A DNA stretch of 64,000 nucleotides from Pseudomonas putida (GCF_009883635.2 NZ_CP026115.2:3100001-3164000), one strand, 5' to 3'; shown: positions 7,590 through 17,294, counted from the first letter of the stretch. Program-made: numbers and translations. Notes: generated from the sequence alone by a model not told the origin.

Positions 7590-9368
7590 ATGGCTGACTA
7601 TAAAGCGCCCCTGCGCGACATGCGCTTCGTATTGAATGAAGTCTTCAACGTGGCCGAGCTGTGGGCGCAGTTGCCCGAACTGGCCGAGGCAGTCGATGCG
7701 GATACCGCCATGGCTGTGCTGGAGGAAGCCGGCAAGGTCACCAGCAAGACCATTGCCCCCCTCAGCCGCGCCGCCGACGAAGAAGGCTGCCACTGGGACA
7801 ATGGTGCCGTGCGTACGCCAGCCGGCTTCATCGAGGCCTACAACACCTACGCCGAAGGCGGTTGGGTGGGCGTGGGCGGTGACCCGCAATTCGGTGGCAT
7901 GGGCATGCCCAAGGCAATCTCGGCCCAGGTCGAGGAAATGGTCAACGCCTCGAGCCTGGCGTTCGGCCTGTACCCGATGCTGACCGCCGGTGCCTGCCTG
8001 TCGATCAACGCCCACGCCAGTGAAGCGCTGAAGGAACAGTACCTGCCGAACATGTACGCCGGCGTCTGGGCCGGCTCCATGTGCCTGACCGAACCGCATG
8101 CCGGTACCGACCTGGGCATCATCCGCACCAAGGCCGAGCCCCAGGCCGATGGCAGCTATAAGGTCAGCGGCACCAAGATCTTCATTACCGGCGGTGAGCA
8201 TGATCTGACCGAGAACATCGTCCACCTGGTGCTGGCCAAGCTGCCGGAAGCACCGGCGGGGCCCAAAGGCATCTCGCTGTTCCTGGTGCCGAAGTTCCTG
8301 GTCAACCAAGATGGCAGCCTCGGCGCACGCAACCCGGCCACCTGTGGCTCGATCGAGCACAAGATGGGCATCCAGGCTTCGGCGACCTGCGTGATGAACT
8401 TCGACGAGGCCGTCGGCTACATCGTCGGCGAGCCGAACAAGGGCCTGGCGGCCATGTTCACCATGATGAACTACGAACGCCTGGGCGTAGGTATCCAGGG
8501 CCTGGCGTCGGCCGAGCGTTCCTACCAGAACGCTGTGGAATATGCCCGTGATCGCCTGCAGAGCCGCGCCCCGACCGGGCCGCAAGCCAAGGACAAGGCC
8601 GCCGACCCGATCATCGTCCACCCTGATGTGCGGCGCATGCTGCTGACCATGAAGGCGCTGATCGAGGGCGGTCGTGCCTTCTCTACTTATGTGGCGATGC
8701 AGCTCGACAGCGCCAAGTACAGCGAAGACCCGGTCACGCGCAAACGCAGCGAAGAGCTGGTGGCACTGCTGACTCCGGTGGCCAAGGCCTTCCTCACCGA
8801 CCTTGGCCTTGAGTGCACGGTGCACGGGCAGCAGGTATTCGGTGGCCACGGCTACATTCGCGAGTGGGGCCAGGAGCAACTGGTGCGCGATGTGCGTATC
8901 ACCCAGATCTACGAAGGCACCAACGGTATCCAGGCGCTGGACCTCATGGGGCGCAAGGTGGTGGCCAGCGGTGGTGCGTACTACAAGCTCTTCTCTGACG
9001 AGATTCGCCAGTTCATTGCCAGTGCTGATGGCCAGCTGGGCGAATTTACCAAGCCGCTGGGCGCCTACCTGGATCAGCTCGACGGGTTGACCGAGTGGGT
9101 GCTGGCGCAGGCCAAGGGTAATCCGAATGAGATCGGTGCCGCTTCGGTCGAGTACCTGCAGGCCTTTGGCTATGTGGCCTATGCCTACATGTGGGCACTG
9201 ATGGCGCGGGCGGCCAAGGCCGGTGAGGGCGACGAGGCCTTCTATGCAGCCAAGCTGGGCACGGCGCGGTTCTACTTCGCGCGCTTGCTGCCACGGGTGA
9301 ATTCGTTGGTGGCCTCGGTGAAGGCGGGCAGTGAGTCGCTGTACCTGCTGGATGCCGAACAGTTTTGA
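7590..9368 (+). CDS. Acyl-CoA dehydrogenase (long form, paralogue of the gene at 1440)
   Basis: A 592-residue FAD enzyme of beta-oxidation, closely similar over its whole length to the dehydrogenase at 1440-3245, including the start ([13 protein letters not shown]), MCLTEPHAGTDLG near residue 165 and YEGTNGIQALDLMGRK near residue 441 with the catalytic glutamate. The ATG at 7590 is preceded by gagagg. In P. aeruginosa two or three such paralogues (PA0506 to PA0508) are adjacent and differ in chain-length preference; here the two copies are separated by the di-haem gene and the GGDEF gene. Unlike the first copy I find no PsrA-type box immediately upstream. Confidence 0.93.
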   Translation: MADYKAPLRDMRFVLNEVFNVAELWAQLPELAEAVDADTAMAVLEEAGKVTSKTIAPLSRAADEEGCHWDNGAVRTPAGFIEAYNTYAEGGWVGVGGDPQFGGMGMPKAISAQVEEMVNASSLAFGLYPMLTAGACLSINAHASEALKEQYLPNMYAGVWAGSMCLTEPHAGTDLGIIRTKAEPQADGSYKVSGTKIFITGGEHDLTENIVHLVLAKLPEAPAGPKGISLFLVPKFLVNQDGSLGARNPATCGSIEHKMGIQASATCVMNFDEAVGYIVGEPNKGLAAMFTMMNYERLGVGIQGLASAERSYQNAVEYARDRLQSRAPTGPQAKDKAADPIIVHPDVRRMLLTMKALIEGGRAFSTYVAMQLDSAKYSEDPVTRKRSEELVALLTPVAKAFLTDLGLECTVHGQQVFGGHGYIREWGQEQLVRDVRITQIYEGTNGIQALDLMGRKVVASGGAYYKLFSDEIRQFIASADGQLGEFTKPLGAYLDQLDGLTEWVLAQAKGNPNEIGAASVEYLQAFGYVAYAYMWALMARAAKAGEGDEAFYAAKLGTARFYFARLLPRVNSLVASVKAGSESLYLLDAEQF

Positions 9369-9566
9369 AGTGTTTGCGAGATATTACTTCTTGTAAGCCT
9401 TTTCCTACATGACGTGGTGACTTTTCGCCACTGGCGTCAGATTGGATCCACAGTTAATCTTTCTACATGGACGTTGCGCAGGAAGCGCAAAGGACAGAAC
9501 AGGGACAACGAAGGATTTCCTGCCAGGATGGCGGGGCGATAGGGATGTCACAGGGAAACAGTCTAG

Positions 9567-9592
9567 AGAACCCCGCTTCGGCGGGGTTTTCT
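9567..9592. terminator. Bidirectional terminator between dehydrogenase and LysR gene
   Basis: aaccccgc-ttcg-gcggggtttt is a tight tetraloop hairpin with a T run on the plus strand and a shorter one on the minus strand. It lies between two convergent genes and ends the LysR transcript and probably the dehydrogenase transcript. The 190 bases between 9369 and 9566 hold no gene that I can support. Confidence 0.85.
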
Positions 9593-9607
9593 TCGTCTGC
9601 GTGTTTT

Positions 9608-10531
9608 TCAGCCAAGCACATCCAGCGGCGTGGCACCCAATTGCCGGGCGTCAGCCTCTTCCTCCAGCAACGTGCGCAGCAGTTCCACCGACGCCTGTTG
9701 GCGCTGGGCATCACGGAACACCAGGCCGACCTTGAGCGGCACGCGCGGCTCACTCAAGGGTTTCCACAGCAAACCCTGGTCATCCTCGGCAGCATCCTTG
9801 GCCCGCCCAGGCAGGATGGTCGCCAGCGCGGTGTGCGCCAGGCTGTCGAGAATCCCCGCCATGTTGTTCATCTCGGCTTGCACCTGCGGCCTGCGGCCCT
9901 GTGCGGCCAGCTGCTCCTTCCAGATTTGGCGGATCTGGAATTCCTCGCCGAGCATCAGCATGGGCAATTCGGCAGCCTGCTTAATGGAGACTTTCTTGAA
10001 GTCCTTCAGAGGGTGGGTATCCGGGATGACAACCTGCAATTCGTCTTCGTACAGAAGCGAGCCGTGCAGCCCTGGCTGGCGCGGTGGCAGGTAGCTGATG
10101 CCGATGTCCAGATTGCCATTGAGCAGCCGCCGTTCGATTTCCAGCCCCGACAGTTCGTAGATCTGCACCACGAGATGCGGCTGGGCCTTGCGCACACGCT
10201 CCAGCAGCTGTGGCACCAGGCTTGGCCGCACGGTCTGCAGCACCCCGATGGCCAAGGTGCGCAGTGACTGGCCCTTGAAGTTGCGCATGGCCTCATGGGC
10301 ACGTTGCAGGCCATCCAGCAGCGGCAAGGCATGGTTGTACAGGGTGTGTGCCGCCAGGGTCGGCAGCAGGCGCTTGTTGCTGCGTTCGAACAGGCTGAGG
10401 TCGAGGCTGTGCTCAAGCTGGCGAATCTGTTGTGACAGAGCCGGTTGCGACAGCGACAGGCGTTCGGCGGCGCGGCCAACGTGGCCTTCTTCATACACCG
10501 CGACGAAATAACGCAGTTGGCGAAAATCCAT
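9608..10531 (-). CDS. LysR-family transcriptional regulator
   Basis: A 307-residue regulator with the N-terminal winged helix-turn-helix (MDFRQLRYFVAVYEEGHVGRAAERL, then SQPALSQQIRQLE) and a substrate-binding-like effector domain. Length is normal for the family. The ATG at 10531 is preferred to an in-frame GTG at 10540 because it gives the usual LysR N-terminus. It is transcribed away from the class III aminotransferase gene and probably controls it and itself: a perfect T-N11-A palindrome overlaps its own start codon. The effector is not predictable from sequence. Confidence 0.92.
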   Translation of the reverse strand: MDFRQLRYFVAVYEEGHVGRAAERLSLSQPALSQQIRQLEHSLDLSLFERSNKRLLPTLAAHTLYNHALPLLDGLQRAHEAMRNFKGQSLRTLAIGVLQTVRPSLVPQLLERVRKAQPHLVVQIYELSGLEIERRLLNGNLDIGISYLPPRQPGLHGSLLYEDELQVVIPDTHPLKDFKKVSIKQAAELPMLMLGEEFQIRQIWKEQLAAQGRRPQVQAEMNNMAGILDSLAHTALATILPGRAKDAAEDDQGLLWKPLSEPRVPLKVGLVFRDAQRQQASVELLRTLLEEEADARQLGATPLDVLG

Positions 10532-10544
10532 AAGTAACACTTAT
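10530..10544. promoter_or_regulatory. Palindrome of LysR-box type (ATAAGT-N3-ACTTAT)
   Basis: ataagtaacacttat is a perfect 6+6 inverted repeat that contains the T-N11-A core (T at 10531, A at 10543) of LysR-type operators. It overlaps the ATG of the LysR gene in the 212-base divergent region before the aminotransferase gene, a position that suits autorepression. Assignment to this regulator is inferred. Confidence 0.6.
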
Positions 10545-10743
10545 CGAAAAAGCTGGGAAAACGAAATGGCCGCGAACGCCGCCGAGGCCTAGTCTATCGC
10601 CGTATTCCAACGGGTTACAGCGATCAATCAGCTCATTGTTACCGCGTTTGAAAAACACTTTTGATAGGCAAGGCAAAATTATCCAGCGCCGGCAGCAAGA
10701 CCGGACCCCTGGCCGCCCTTTACCGTGATTGGTTGGAGCCCCG

Positions 10744-12024
10744 ATGAACCTGTTCAACCTGCGCCGTTCGGCCCCTGCCGCGGTTGCCGAGCCCAAGCGT
10801 GCGCCGGTGATCGTGGCGGATGCGCCGCAGTTGTCGCGCGAGCGCCTGATGCCGAGCACCGAACGTGCGGAGCAAGTGTTCGTGCGTGGCCAGGGCTCCT
10901 GGTTGTGGGATAACGAAGGGCATGCCTATCTGGACTTCACCCAGGGCGGCGCGGTCAACAGCCTCGGGCACAGCCCGACGGCGCTGGTCAAGGCGCTGGG
11001 CAACCAGGCCCAGGCGCTGATCAACCCGGGTGCGGGCTACCACAGCCGTGGCCTGCTGGCGTTGGTCAACCGCCTGTGCCAGAGCACGGGTAGCGACCAG
11101 GCTTACTTGCTCAACAGCGGTGCCGAGGCCTGCGAAGGGGCGATCAAGCTGGCGCGCAAGTGGGGCCAGCTGCACCGCAACGGCGCCTACCACATCATTA
11201 CTGCCAGTCAGGCCTGCCATGGCCGCAGCCTGGGCGCTCTGTCGGCCTCCGACCCGCTACCGTGCAACCGCTGCGAGCCGGGCCTGCCGGGGTTCAGCAA
11301 AGTGCCGTTCAACGACCTGGCGGCGCTGCATGCCGAGGTCGATTCGCGCACCGTGGCGATCATGCTCGAGCCGATCCAGGGCGAGGCGGGGGTGATCCCG
11401 GCGACACGTGAGTACCTGCAGGGTGTGGAAAAGCTCTGCCGGGAACTGGGCATCCTGCTGATTCTCGACGAAGTGCAGACGGGTATTGGCCGTTGTGGGG
11501 CATTGCTGGCGGAAGAGACCTACGGTGTACGTGCCGACATCATCACGCTGGGCAAGGGCCTGGGTGGCGGTGTGCCCCTGGCGGCTCTGCTCGCCCGCGG
11601 GACAGCCTGCTGCGCCGAAACGGGCGAGCTGGAGGGCAGCCATCACGGCAATGCACTGATGAGCGCTGCGGGTCTGGCCGTACTGGAAACCGTGCTGGAA
11701 CCGGGCTTCTTCGGGCAGGTGCAGGACAGTGGTCGTCATCTGCGTGATGGCCTGAGCCGCTTGGCCGGCCGCTATGGCCAGGGCGAAGTGCGCGGCCAGG
11801 GGCTTCTGTGGGCGTTGCAGTTGCAGGAAAACCTGGCCAAGGAACTGGTCGAGGCTGCCTTGAATGAAGGTTTGCTGCTGAACGCGCCGCAGGCCGATGT
11901 CGTGCGCTTCTCGCCGGCGCTGACCGTGAGCAAGGGCAATATCGACGAAATGCTCCTGCGCCTGACCCGGGCCTTTGCCCGCTTGCATGCGCAACAACAG
12001 GCCCACCGCGAAATGCCGGCCTGA
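10744..12024 (+). CDS. Class III pyridoxal-phosphate aminotransferase
   Basis: A 426-residue fold-type I aminotransferase of the acetylornithine/GABA/ornithine group. It shows the cofactor site LNSGAEACEGAIKLAR, the aspartate motif LILDEVQTGIGRCG, and the Schiff-base lysine at residue 271 in LGKGLGGGVPLAALLA. It is about 30 residues longer at the N-terminus than ArgD. P. putida counterparts are labelled acetylornithine aminotransferase 2, but the presence of a dedicated divergent LysR gene suggests a catabolic role on an unknown amine or omega-amino acid. The ATG at 10744 is chosen because ttggag lies six bases before it. A terminator follows 38 bases after the stop. Confidence 0.88.
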   Translation: MNLFNLRRSAPAAVAEPKRAPVIVADAPQLSRERLMPSTERAEQVFVRGQGSWLWDNEGHAYLDFTQGGAVNSLGHSPTALVKALGNQAQALINPGAGYHSRGLLALVNRLCQSTGSDQAYLLNSGAEACEGAIKLARKWGQLHRNGAYHIITASQACHGRSLGALSASDPLPCNRCEPGLPGFSKVPFNDLAALHAEVDSRTVAIMLEPIQGEAGVIPATREYLQGVEKLCRELGILLILDEVQTGIGRCGALLAEETYGVRADIITLGKGLGGGVPLAALLARGTACCAETGELEGSHHGNALMSAAGLAVLETVLEPGFFGQVQDSGRHLRDGLSRLAGRYGQGEVRGQGLLWALQLQENLAKELVEAALNEGLLLNAPQADVVRFSPALTVSKGNIDEMLLRLTRAFARLHAQQQAHREMPA

Positions 12025-12061
12025 TCAAGAATTCTACGAACCGTCTGGCGTTTCTGCGCAT

Positions 12062-12102
12062 CGCCCCGTGCCTGTTTCATTTGGCCCGGGGCGTTTTTTT
12101 TT
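12062..12102 (+). terminator. Terminator after the aminotransferase gene
   Basis: The arms cgccccg (12062-12068) and cggggcg (12087-12093) are followed by nine T. It separates the aminotransferase from the small membrane protein gene downstream. Confidence 0.9.
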
Positions 12103-12164
12103 GCCTGTGGAACCTCCAGCAAGCGCAACGGGTCTTCCTTGTAACCCCTTCAGGAGAGACCCGC

Positions 12165-12323
12165 ATGGACTTCATTCGCATCATCATCGCCATCATCCTG
12201 CCGCCGCTGGGTGTATTTCTGCAGGTGGGGTTTGGCGGGGCGTTCTGGCTGAACATACTGCTGACCCTGTTGGGCTACATCCCGGGGATCGTGCATGCGG
12301 TGTATATCATCGCCAAGCGCTGA
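12165..12323 (+). CDS. YqaE/Pmp3-family small membrane protein
   Basis: A 52-residue protein made of two hydrophobic segments (residues 4-22 and 27-47) with the family pattern IIAIILPPLGVFLQVGFGGAF and a later LGYIPGIVHAVYII. Pmp3/YqaE proteins sit in the inner membrane and are associated with salt and membrane-potential stress. The ATG at 12165 has an excellent site (aggagag, 12152-12158). Longer in-frame starts would run back through the terminator at 12062-12102 and are rejected. It is followed by a hairpin and then the convergent peptidase gene. Confidence 0.93.
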   Translation: MDFIRIIIAIILPPLGVFLQVGFGGAFWLNILLTLLGYIPGIVHAVYIIAKR

Positions 12324-12330
12324 GGATGCC

Positions 12331-12351
12331 TGGGGCCGCACGGCGGCCCCA
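12331..12351. terminator. Hairpin between convergent genes
   Basis: ggggccgc-acg-gcggcccc is an 8-base perfect stem with a 3-base loop, extended by a T-A pair, between the small membrane protein gene and the end of the peptidase gene. There is no T tract, so it may be a weak or Rho-assisted terminator or an mRNA 3' end protector. Confidence 0.6.
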
Positions 12352-12356
12352 GGCTG

Positions 12357-14180
12357 TCAGTTCTCCAACACACGGCAATAGAATTTCCACTCTTCCTCCA
12401 GCGCATGCGCCAGATTCTCGGCCTTGCGGAATCCGTGCCGTTCCCCTGCATAGAAATGCCCTTCAGCCTCAATGCCATTGGCTTGCAACGCGGCCAGCAT
12501 CGAGCGCGTCTGCTCCGGCACCACCACTGCATCCAGGTCGCCCTGGAAGAAGATAACTGGCACCTTGATCTGCGTGGCATGCAGCAGCGGCGTGCGCTGG
12601 CGATAACGTTCGGCATCCTGCTGCGGGTCACCGATCAGCCAGTCCAGGTAATCACTTTCGAACTTGTGCGTGGCCTGGCCCAGGGCAATCGGATCACTGA
12701 CCCCGTAAAGGCTGGCACCCGCGCGGAACACTTCGTGGAAAGCCAGGGCGCACAGCGTGGTGTAGCCACCGGCACTGCCGCCGCGAATGAAGGCCTTGCC
12801 AGGGTCGATCAGGCCTTGCCCGGCCAGATACTCGACGGCGGCACAGGCATCCTGCACATCGCTTTCGCCCCAACGCAGGTGCAGCGCCTGGCGGTATGCC
12901 CGGCCATAACCGGTGCTGCCCCGATAGTTCAGGTCGGCCACGGCGAAACCGCGATGGGTCCAGTACTGGATGCGCGGGTCGAGCACCGGGTAGCAGGCCG
13001 AGGTCGGGCCGCCGTGGATGAACACCAGCAAAGGCGCAGGGCCTTTGGTGCTGCTTGCTGGATAGAAGAAGCCATGGGCAAACGCGTCGCCGCTCTCGTA
13101 ACGAATCGATTGCGGCAGGCTGATGTGCGCCGCAGGAAGCACTTCTGCGCCACCGGCCAGCACGATGACCTCATGGTTTGCCCGGGCAATGGCAATCACT
13201 GCTGGTGGGCTGATCGGCGAGGCCGCGACGGCATACAGGTATTCGGTATCCATGGCCAGACTGCGGAAGCGGGTATAGGCGCTGGCGAATCGCTCCACCC
13301 GTCCATCGTCCGAGCGCAGGCCCAATTGCCCGAAGCCACCTTCGAACCAGCTGGCCAGGTAGCTCTGCGGCCCCATGGGCAGCCAAGTGCTGGTGCCCAG
13401 TTGCCAGGGCGCGGCGGCGTGGTCCGCAGGCTCTGCTGGCAGGGCTTGCCAGCGGCCGTCGATTTCGCCCCACGGTTGCCAGAAGCCATTGCGGTCGGAC
13501 AGGCAATACAACCGGTCTTGAGCATCGAAGCGGGGCTGTTGCAGTGATTCGTCATCGGCCGCCATGCAGCGTACCGTTCCCCAGTTGCCGCTGGGGCAGC
13601 GTTCTCGGCACATCAGCCGGGTGATGGTCCAGGGCTGTGCCGGGCGGTCCCATTCGACCCAGGCCAGGCGTTGTCCATCCGCGCTGATCGTAGGTGAAGC
13701 ATAGAAGTCGGCGCCTTCGGCGAGCACCTCGCGGGTGGTACCGTCCAGTGCCACCAGGCGATGTTCGACGCTTTCGCCATGACGTTCTTCGACTGCCAGC
13801 ACCTTGCCGTCGTGCCACTGCACATCGCCATAGCGGCAATCGGCCTGGTCGGTCAGGGCGCGTGGTGCGTCACCTTCGAGGCGCTGGGTATAGACCTGCT
13901 GATCCTTTTCGTTGACGAACAGCAGCCCATCGCCACCCAGGCAGAAACTGCCACCACCGTACTCGTAAACCCGGCTACGCACGCTGAAACCATCGGGCGT
14001 GAGGCAGCGCGCCTGCTGGTCACGCCACTGCCAGATGCGGCAGGCACCATCGGCCGGGCGGAATTCGTTCCAGAACAACCCCTCGGCACTGACTTTGAGT
14101 TCGGCAAAGTCTGTGCCGGCGGCAACGGCCTGGGCAGCGCTGAAGTCAGCCGCGGACGATGACACGAGAGTTGCGCTCAT
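12357..14180 (-). CDS. Prolyl-oligopeptidase-family (S9) serine peptidase, pqqM position
   Basis: A 607-residue enzyme with an N-terminal beta-propeller region (about residues 30-340) and a C-terminal alpha/beta-hydrolase domain. The nucleophile is Ser469 in RGGSAGGY, the acid is likely the Asp of [11 protein letters not shown], and the histidine is that of GERHGF near the C-terminus. It lacks a signal peptide, so it is cytoplasmic. Its start overlaps the last 35 bases of pqqE on the same strand, so it is cotranscribed and translationally coupled with the PQQ genes. In P. protegens a peptidase of this family downstream of pqqE is called PqqM. A role in trimming the PqqA-derived peptide is plausible but not shown by sequence. 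Confidence 0.9.
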   Translation of the reverse strand: MSATLVSSSAADFSAAQAVAAGTDFAELKVSAEGLFWNEFRPADGACRIWQWRDQQARCLTPDGFSVRSRVYEYGGGSFCLGGDGLLFVNEKDQQVYTQRLEGDAPRALTDQADCRYGDVQWHDGKVLAVEERHGESVEHRLVALDGTTREVLAEGADFYASPTISADGQRLAWVEWDRPAQPWTITRLMCRERCPSGNWGTVRCMAADDESLQQPRFDAQDRLYCLSDRNGFWQPWGEIDGRWQALPAEPADHAAAPWQLGTSTWLPMGPQSYLASWFEGGFGQLGLRSDDGRVERFASAYTRFRSLAMDTEYLYAVAASPISPPAVIAIARANHEVIVLAGGAEVLPAAHISLPQSIRYESGDAFAHGFFYPASSTKGPAPLLVFIHGGPTSACYPVLDPRIQYWTHRGFAVADLNYRGSTGYGRAYRQALHLRWGESDVQDACAAVEYLAGQGLIDPGKAFIRGGSAGGYTTLCALAFHEVFRAGASLYGVSDPIALGQATHKFESDYLDWLIGDPQQDAERYRQRTPLLHATQIKVPVIFFQGDLDAVVVPEQTRSMLAALQANGIEAEGHFYAGERHGFRKAENLAHALEEEWKFYCRVLEN

Positions 14181-15294
14181 TGCGGAAGGTCATCTCTTCG
14201 ATGGCGAGTTGGGCGGTCTCCGCCTCTTCGCGGGCCTTGAGGATGATGCCGTGGTCGGCCGACTTGGCGCACACCGGGTCGGCCTTGCTGGCATCGCCGG
14301 TCAGCATGAAGGCCTGGCAACGGCAGCCGCCGAAGTCCTTTTCCTTTTCGTCGCACGAACGGCACGGCTCGGGCATCCAGTCGTAACCGCGGAAGCGGTT
14401 GAAGCCGAACGAGTCGTACCAGATGTGGTGCAGGTCATGGTCGCGCACGTTGGGGAACTGCACCGGCAATTGCCGGGCGCCGTGGCAGGGCAGGGCTGTG
14501 CCGTCCGGTGTGATGGTCAGGAACAGGCTGCCCCAGCCGTTCATGCAGGCCTTGGGGCGTTCCTCGTAATAGTCCGGGGTGACGAAAATCAGCTTGCACG
14601 GGCTGCCCGCGGCCTTGAGCTTTGCCCGGTACTCGTTGGTGATGCGTTCGGCACGTTCGAGCTGCGCGCGGGTCGGTAGCAGGCCCAGGCGGTTGAGGTG
14701 CGCCCAGCCGTAGAACTGGCAAGTGGCAAGCTCGACAAAATCCGCCTCGAGAGCAATGCACAACTCGATGATGCGGTCGATCTTGTCGATGTTGTGCCGG
14801 TGGGTGACGAAGTTGAGCACCATCGGATAACCGTGGGCCTTCACCGCACGGGCCATCTCCAGCTTCTGCGCAAAGGCCTTCTTCGAGCCGGCCAGCAGGT
14901 TGTTGACCTGCTCGTCACTGGCCTGGAAGCTGATCTGGATATGGTCCAGCCCGGCCTCCTTGAAGGCGGCGATGCGCGCTTCGGTCAGGCCGATGCCGGA
15001 GGTGATCAGGTTGGTGTAGTAGCCCAGCCGGCGAGCCTCGCCAATCAGTTCGGCGAGGTCCTGGCGCACCAGCGGTTCGCCACCGGAGAAGCCGATCTGC
15101 GCAGCGCCCATCTCGCGGGCCTCGGCCATTACCTTGAACCACTGCTCGGTGCTCAGCTCCTGGCCCTGGGCGGCGAAATCCAGTGGGTTGGAGCAGTACG
15201 GGCACTGCAGCGGGCAGCGGTAGGTCAGCTCGGCCAGCAGCCACAGCGGCAGGCCGACCGGCACCTCAGGCGAGGGTGATCCAGTGTTCGGCAC
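14146..15294 (-). CDS. pqqE: PQQ biosynthesis radical-SAM protein PqqE
   Basis: PqqE uses S-adenosylmethionine and Fe-S clusters to make the C-C bond between the Glu and Tyr side chains of PqqA presented by PqqD. The radical-SAM motif is C27-x3-C31-x2-C34 (CPLQCPYC), FSGGEP follows, and a C-terminal SPASM-type region carries further cysteines ([25 protein letters not shown]) for auxiliary clusters. I start it at the GTG at 15294 because ggagg is placed six bases before it, giving 382 residues and a 29-base overlap with pqqD. A GTG at 15264 would give 372 residues but has no ribosome site. Longer readings upstream are just pqqD in another frame. Confidence 0.95.
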   Translation of the reverse strand: MPNTGSPSPEVPVGLPLWLLAELTYRCPLQCPYCSNPLDFAAQGQELSTEQWFKVMAEAREMGAAQIGFSGGEPLVRQDLAELIGEARRLGYYTNLITSGIGLTEARIAAFKEAGLDHIQISFQASDEQVNNLLAGSKKAFAQKLEMARAVKAHGYPMVLNFVTHRHNIDKIDRIIELCIALEADFVELATCQFYGWAHLNRLGLLPTRAQLERAERITNEYRAKLKAAGSPCKLIFVTPDYYEERPKACMNGWGSLFLTITPDGTALPCHGARQLPVQFPNVRDHDLHHIWYDSFGFNRFRGYDWMPEPCRSCDEKEKDFGGCRCQAFMLTGDASKADPVCAKSADHGIILKAREEAETAQLAIEEMTFRNERNSRVIVRG

Positions 15295-15541
15295 GGGCCA
15301 CCTCCATGAATTGCTCGATGTCGTCGGCGACTTCGGGCACACCAGGGAATTGTTGTTCGAGGTCGGCAATGATCGCCGCCACGTCACGCTTGCCGTCGAT
15401 CAACCCGCCGATCAGGCCGGCGCTGTCGTTGAGCTTGATCATGCCCTCGGGGTACAGCAGCACATGGCCTTTCTGTGCCGGTTCGTACTGGAAGCGGTAG
15501 CCGGGGCGCCAGTTCGGCACTTGCTTGCGGTCGAAACTCAT
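15266..15541 (-). CDS. pqqD: PQQ peptide chaperone PqqD
   Basis: A 91-residue RiPP recognition element that binds the PqqA precursor and delivers it to PqqE. The sequence is that of the family ([11 protein letters not shown], then PEGMIKLND, and the winged helix region [16 protein letters not shown]) at its usual length. Its ATG at 15541 overlaps the TGA of pqqC in an ATGA arrangement, and its 3' end overlaps pqqE, so pqqC, pqqD and pqqE are translationally coupled. Confidence 0.96.
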   Translation of the reverse strand: MSFDRKQVPNWRPGYRFQYEPAQKGHVLLYPEGMIKLNDSAGLIGGLIDGKRDVAAIIADLEQQFPGVPEVADDIEQFMEVARAEHWITLA

Positions 15542-16293
15542 AGGGCAATCCCCTTGTGCCAGACCCGTTGCTGGGTGACGGTGTGATAGGGCGGGCGATT
15601 CAGCTCGTAGGCCATGCTCATGGCGTCGAGCATGCTCCAGAGGATATCCAGCTTGAACTGCAGGATTTCCAGCATACGCTCCTGGCCCGCGCGGGTGGTG
15701 TAGTGCTGCAAAGTGATCGCCAGACCGTGTTCCACGTCGCGCCGAGCCTGGCCCAGGCGGGTGCGGAAATACTCGTAGCCGGCGGGGTCGATCCACGGGT
15801 AGTGCTGCGGCCAGCTGTCCAGGCGCGACTGGTGGATCTGCGGGGCGAACAGCTCGGTCAGCGAGCTGCTGGCCGCCTCCTGCCAGCTGGCACGGCGGGC
15901 GAAGTTGACGTAGGCATCGACGGCGAAGCGCACGCCTGGCAGCACCAGTTCCTGGGAGCGCAACTGGTCGGGGTCGAGGCCGACCGCCTGACCCAGGCGC
16001 AGCCAGGCTTCGATACCGCCGTCCTCGCCGGGCGCGCCGTCATGGTCGAGCAGGCGCTGGATCCACTCGCGGCGGATTTCGCGGTCCGGGCAGTTGGCCA
16101 GGATCGCGGCATCCTTCATTGGGATGTTGACCTGGTAATAGAAGCGGTTGGCCACCCAGCCCTGAATCTGCTCGCGGGTGGCGCGGCCCTCGTACATCGC
16201 CACATGGTACGGGTGGTGGATGTGGTAGTAGGCGCCCTTGGCGCGCAGGGCCTGCTCGAATTCGGCAGGTGACATTGGCAGTGCGTCGCTCAC
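15538..16293 (-). CDS. pqqC: Pyrroloquinoline-quinone synthase PqqC
   Basis: The cofactor-free oxidase that performs the last ring closure and eight-electron oxidation giving PQQ. The 251-residue all-helical protein has the family features [17 protein letters not shown] near the N-terminus, [13 protein letters not shown], and [13 protein letters not shown]. Length equals that of characterised PqqC. The start at 16293 is 9 bases after the pqqB stop with a good ribosome site (aaggagg overlaps the end of pqqB). It lies in the pqqFABCDE order on the minus strand. Confidence 0.97.
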   Translation of the reverse strand: MSDALPMSPAEFEQALRAKGAYYHIHHPYHVAMYEGRATREQIQGWVANRFYYQVNIPMKDAAILANCPDREIRREWIQRLLDHDGAPGEDGGIEAWLRLGQAVGLDPDQLRSQELVLPGVRFAVDAYVNFARRASWQEAASSSLTELFAPQIHQSRLDSWPQHYPWIDPAGYEYFRTRLGQARRDVEHGLAITLQHYTTRAGQERMLEILQFKLDILWSMLDAMSMAYELNRPPYHTVTQQRVWHKGIAL

Positions 16294-16302
16294 GGGGCCT
16301 CC

Positions 16303-17214
16303 TTACAGCTCGATGCTCATGCCATCGAAGGCGACTTCGACGCCGCGGCGCTGCACTTCGGCGCGCTCGGGGGAATCTTCGTCGAGGATCGGGTTGGTGT
16401 TGTTGATGTGGATGAGCACCTTGCGTTGGCGCGGGAAGCCGTCGAGCACCTCGAGCATGCCACCCGGGCCGTTCTGCGCCAGGTGGCCCATCTCGCGGCC
16501 GGTGCGGGTGCCGACACCGCGGCGCTGCATTTCATCATCCTCCCACAGTGTGCCGTCGACCAGCAGGCAGTCAGCGCCGTGCATCATCTGCAGCAGCTGG
16601 TCATCGACCTGGCCGAGGCCAGGGGCGTAGAACAGCTTGCCGCCGGTGCGCGTGTCCTCGACCAGCAGACCGAGGTTGTCACCCGGGTGCGGGTCGAAGC
16701 GGTGCGGCGAGTAGGGCGGCGCGGCGCTACGCAGGGGGAAGGGGGTGAACGTGAGGTTGGGGCAAGCGTCGATGACGAAACTGCCTTCAAGCTCGATGCG
16801 GTTCCACTGCAGGCCACCGTTCCAGTGGCTGAGCATGTTGAACAACGGGAAGCCGGTGGTCAGGTCCTGGTGGACCATGTCGGTGCACCAGACCTGGTGT
16901 GGGCAGCCTTCGCGCAGGCTGAGCAGGCCGGTGGTGTGGTCGATCTGGCTGTCGAGCAGGACGATGGCGTTGATGCCGGTGTCGCGCAGGGCACGCGCCG
17001 GCTGCATCGGCGCGAAGGCCTGGAGCTGGGCGCGGATGTCGGGCGAGGCATTGCACAGGATCCAGTGCTCACCGTCGTCGGACAGGGCGATGGACGACTG
17101 GGTGCGCGCCGTGGCACGCAGGCTGCCGTCGCGATAGCCCTTGCAGTTGACGCAGTTGCAGTTCCACTGCGGGAAACCACCGCCGGCGGCGGAACCGAGA
17201 ATCTGGATGTACAT
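16303..17214 (-). CDS. pqqB: PQQ biosynthesis protein PqqB (metallo-beta-lactamase fold)
   Basis: A 303-residue metallo-beta-lactamase-fold protein; PqqB homologues hydroxylate a diamino acid tyrosine intermediate in PQQ synthesis. The N-terminus [18 protein letters not shown] is typical, followed by the cysteine cluster NCNCVNCKG that forms a structural zinc site, and HINNTNP is present near the C-terminus. The ATG at 17214 is chosen, with ggagt before it; the longer open frame upstream runs through pqqA in another frame. Coupled to pqqA upstream by an 80-base gap and to pqqC downstream by 9 bases. Confidence 0.95.
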   Translation of the reverse strand: MYIQILGSAAGGGFPQWNCNCVNCKGYRDGSLRATARTQSSIALSDDGEHWILCNASPDIRAQLQAFAPMQPARALRDTGINAIVLLDSQIDHTTGLLSLREGCPHQVWCTDMVHQDLTTGFPLFNMLSHWNGGLQWNRIELEGSFVIDACPNLTFTPFPLRSAAPPYSPHRFDPHPGDNLGLLVEDTRTGGKLFYAPGLGQVDDQLLQMMHGADCLLVDGTLWEDDEMQRRGVGTRTGREMGHLAQNGPGGMLEVLDGFPRQRKVLIHINNTNPILDEDSPERAEVQRRGVEVAFDGMSIEL

Positions 17215-17294
17215 GGCCACTCCTTCTGCGAAAAGCCGTATCGGAAAAACGACGACGCCCCGGCGGGCCGAGGCGTCGAACCGCAAAGCAGGGC

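Noticed and set aside
12081..12164. N-terminal extension of the Pmp3-type protein
   Set aside because: It would be translated through the terminator at 12062-12102; the ATG at 12165 has an ideal ribosome site.
12331..12351. Riboswitch in small intergenic hairpins
   Set aside because: The simple stem-loops with 3-base loops have no aptamer-like architecture.
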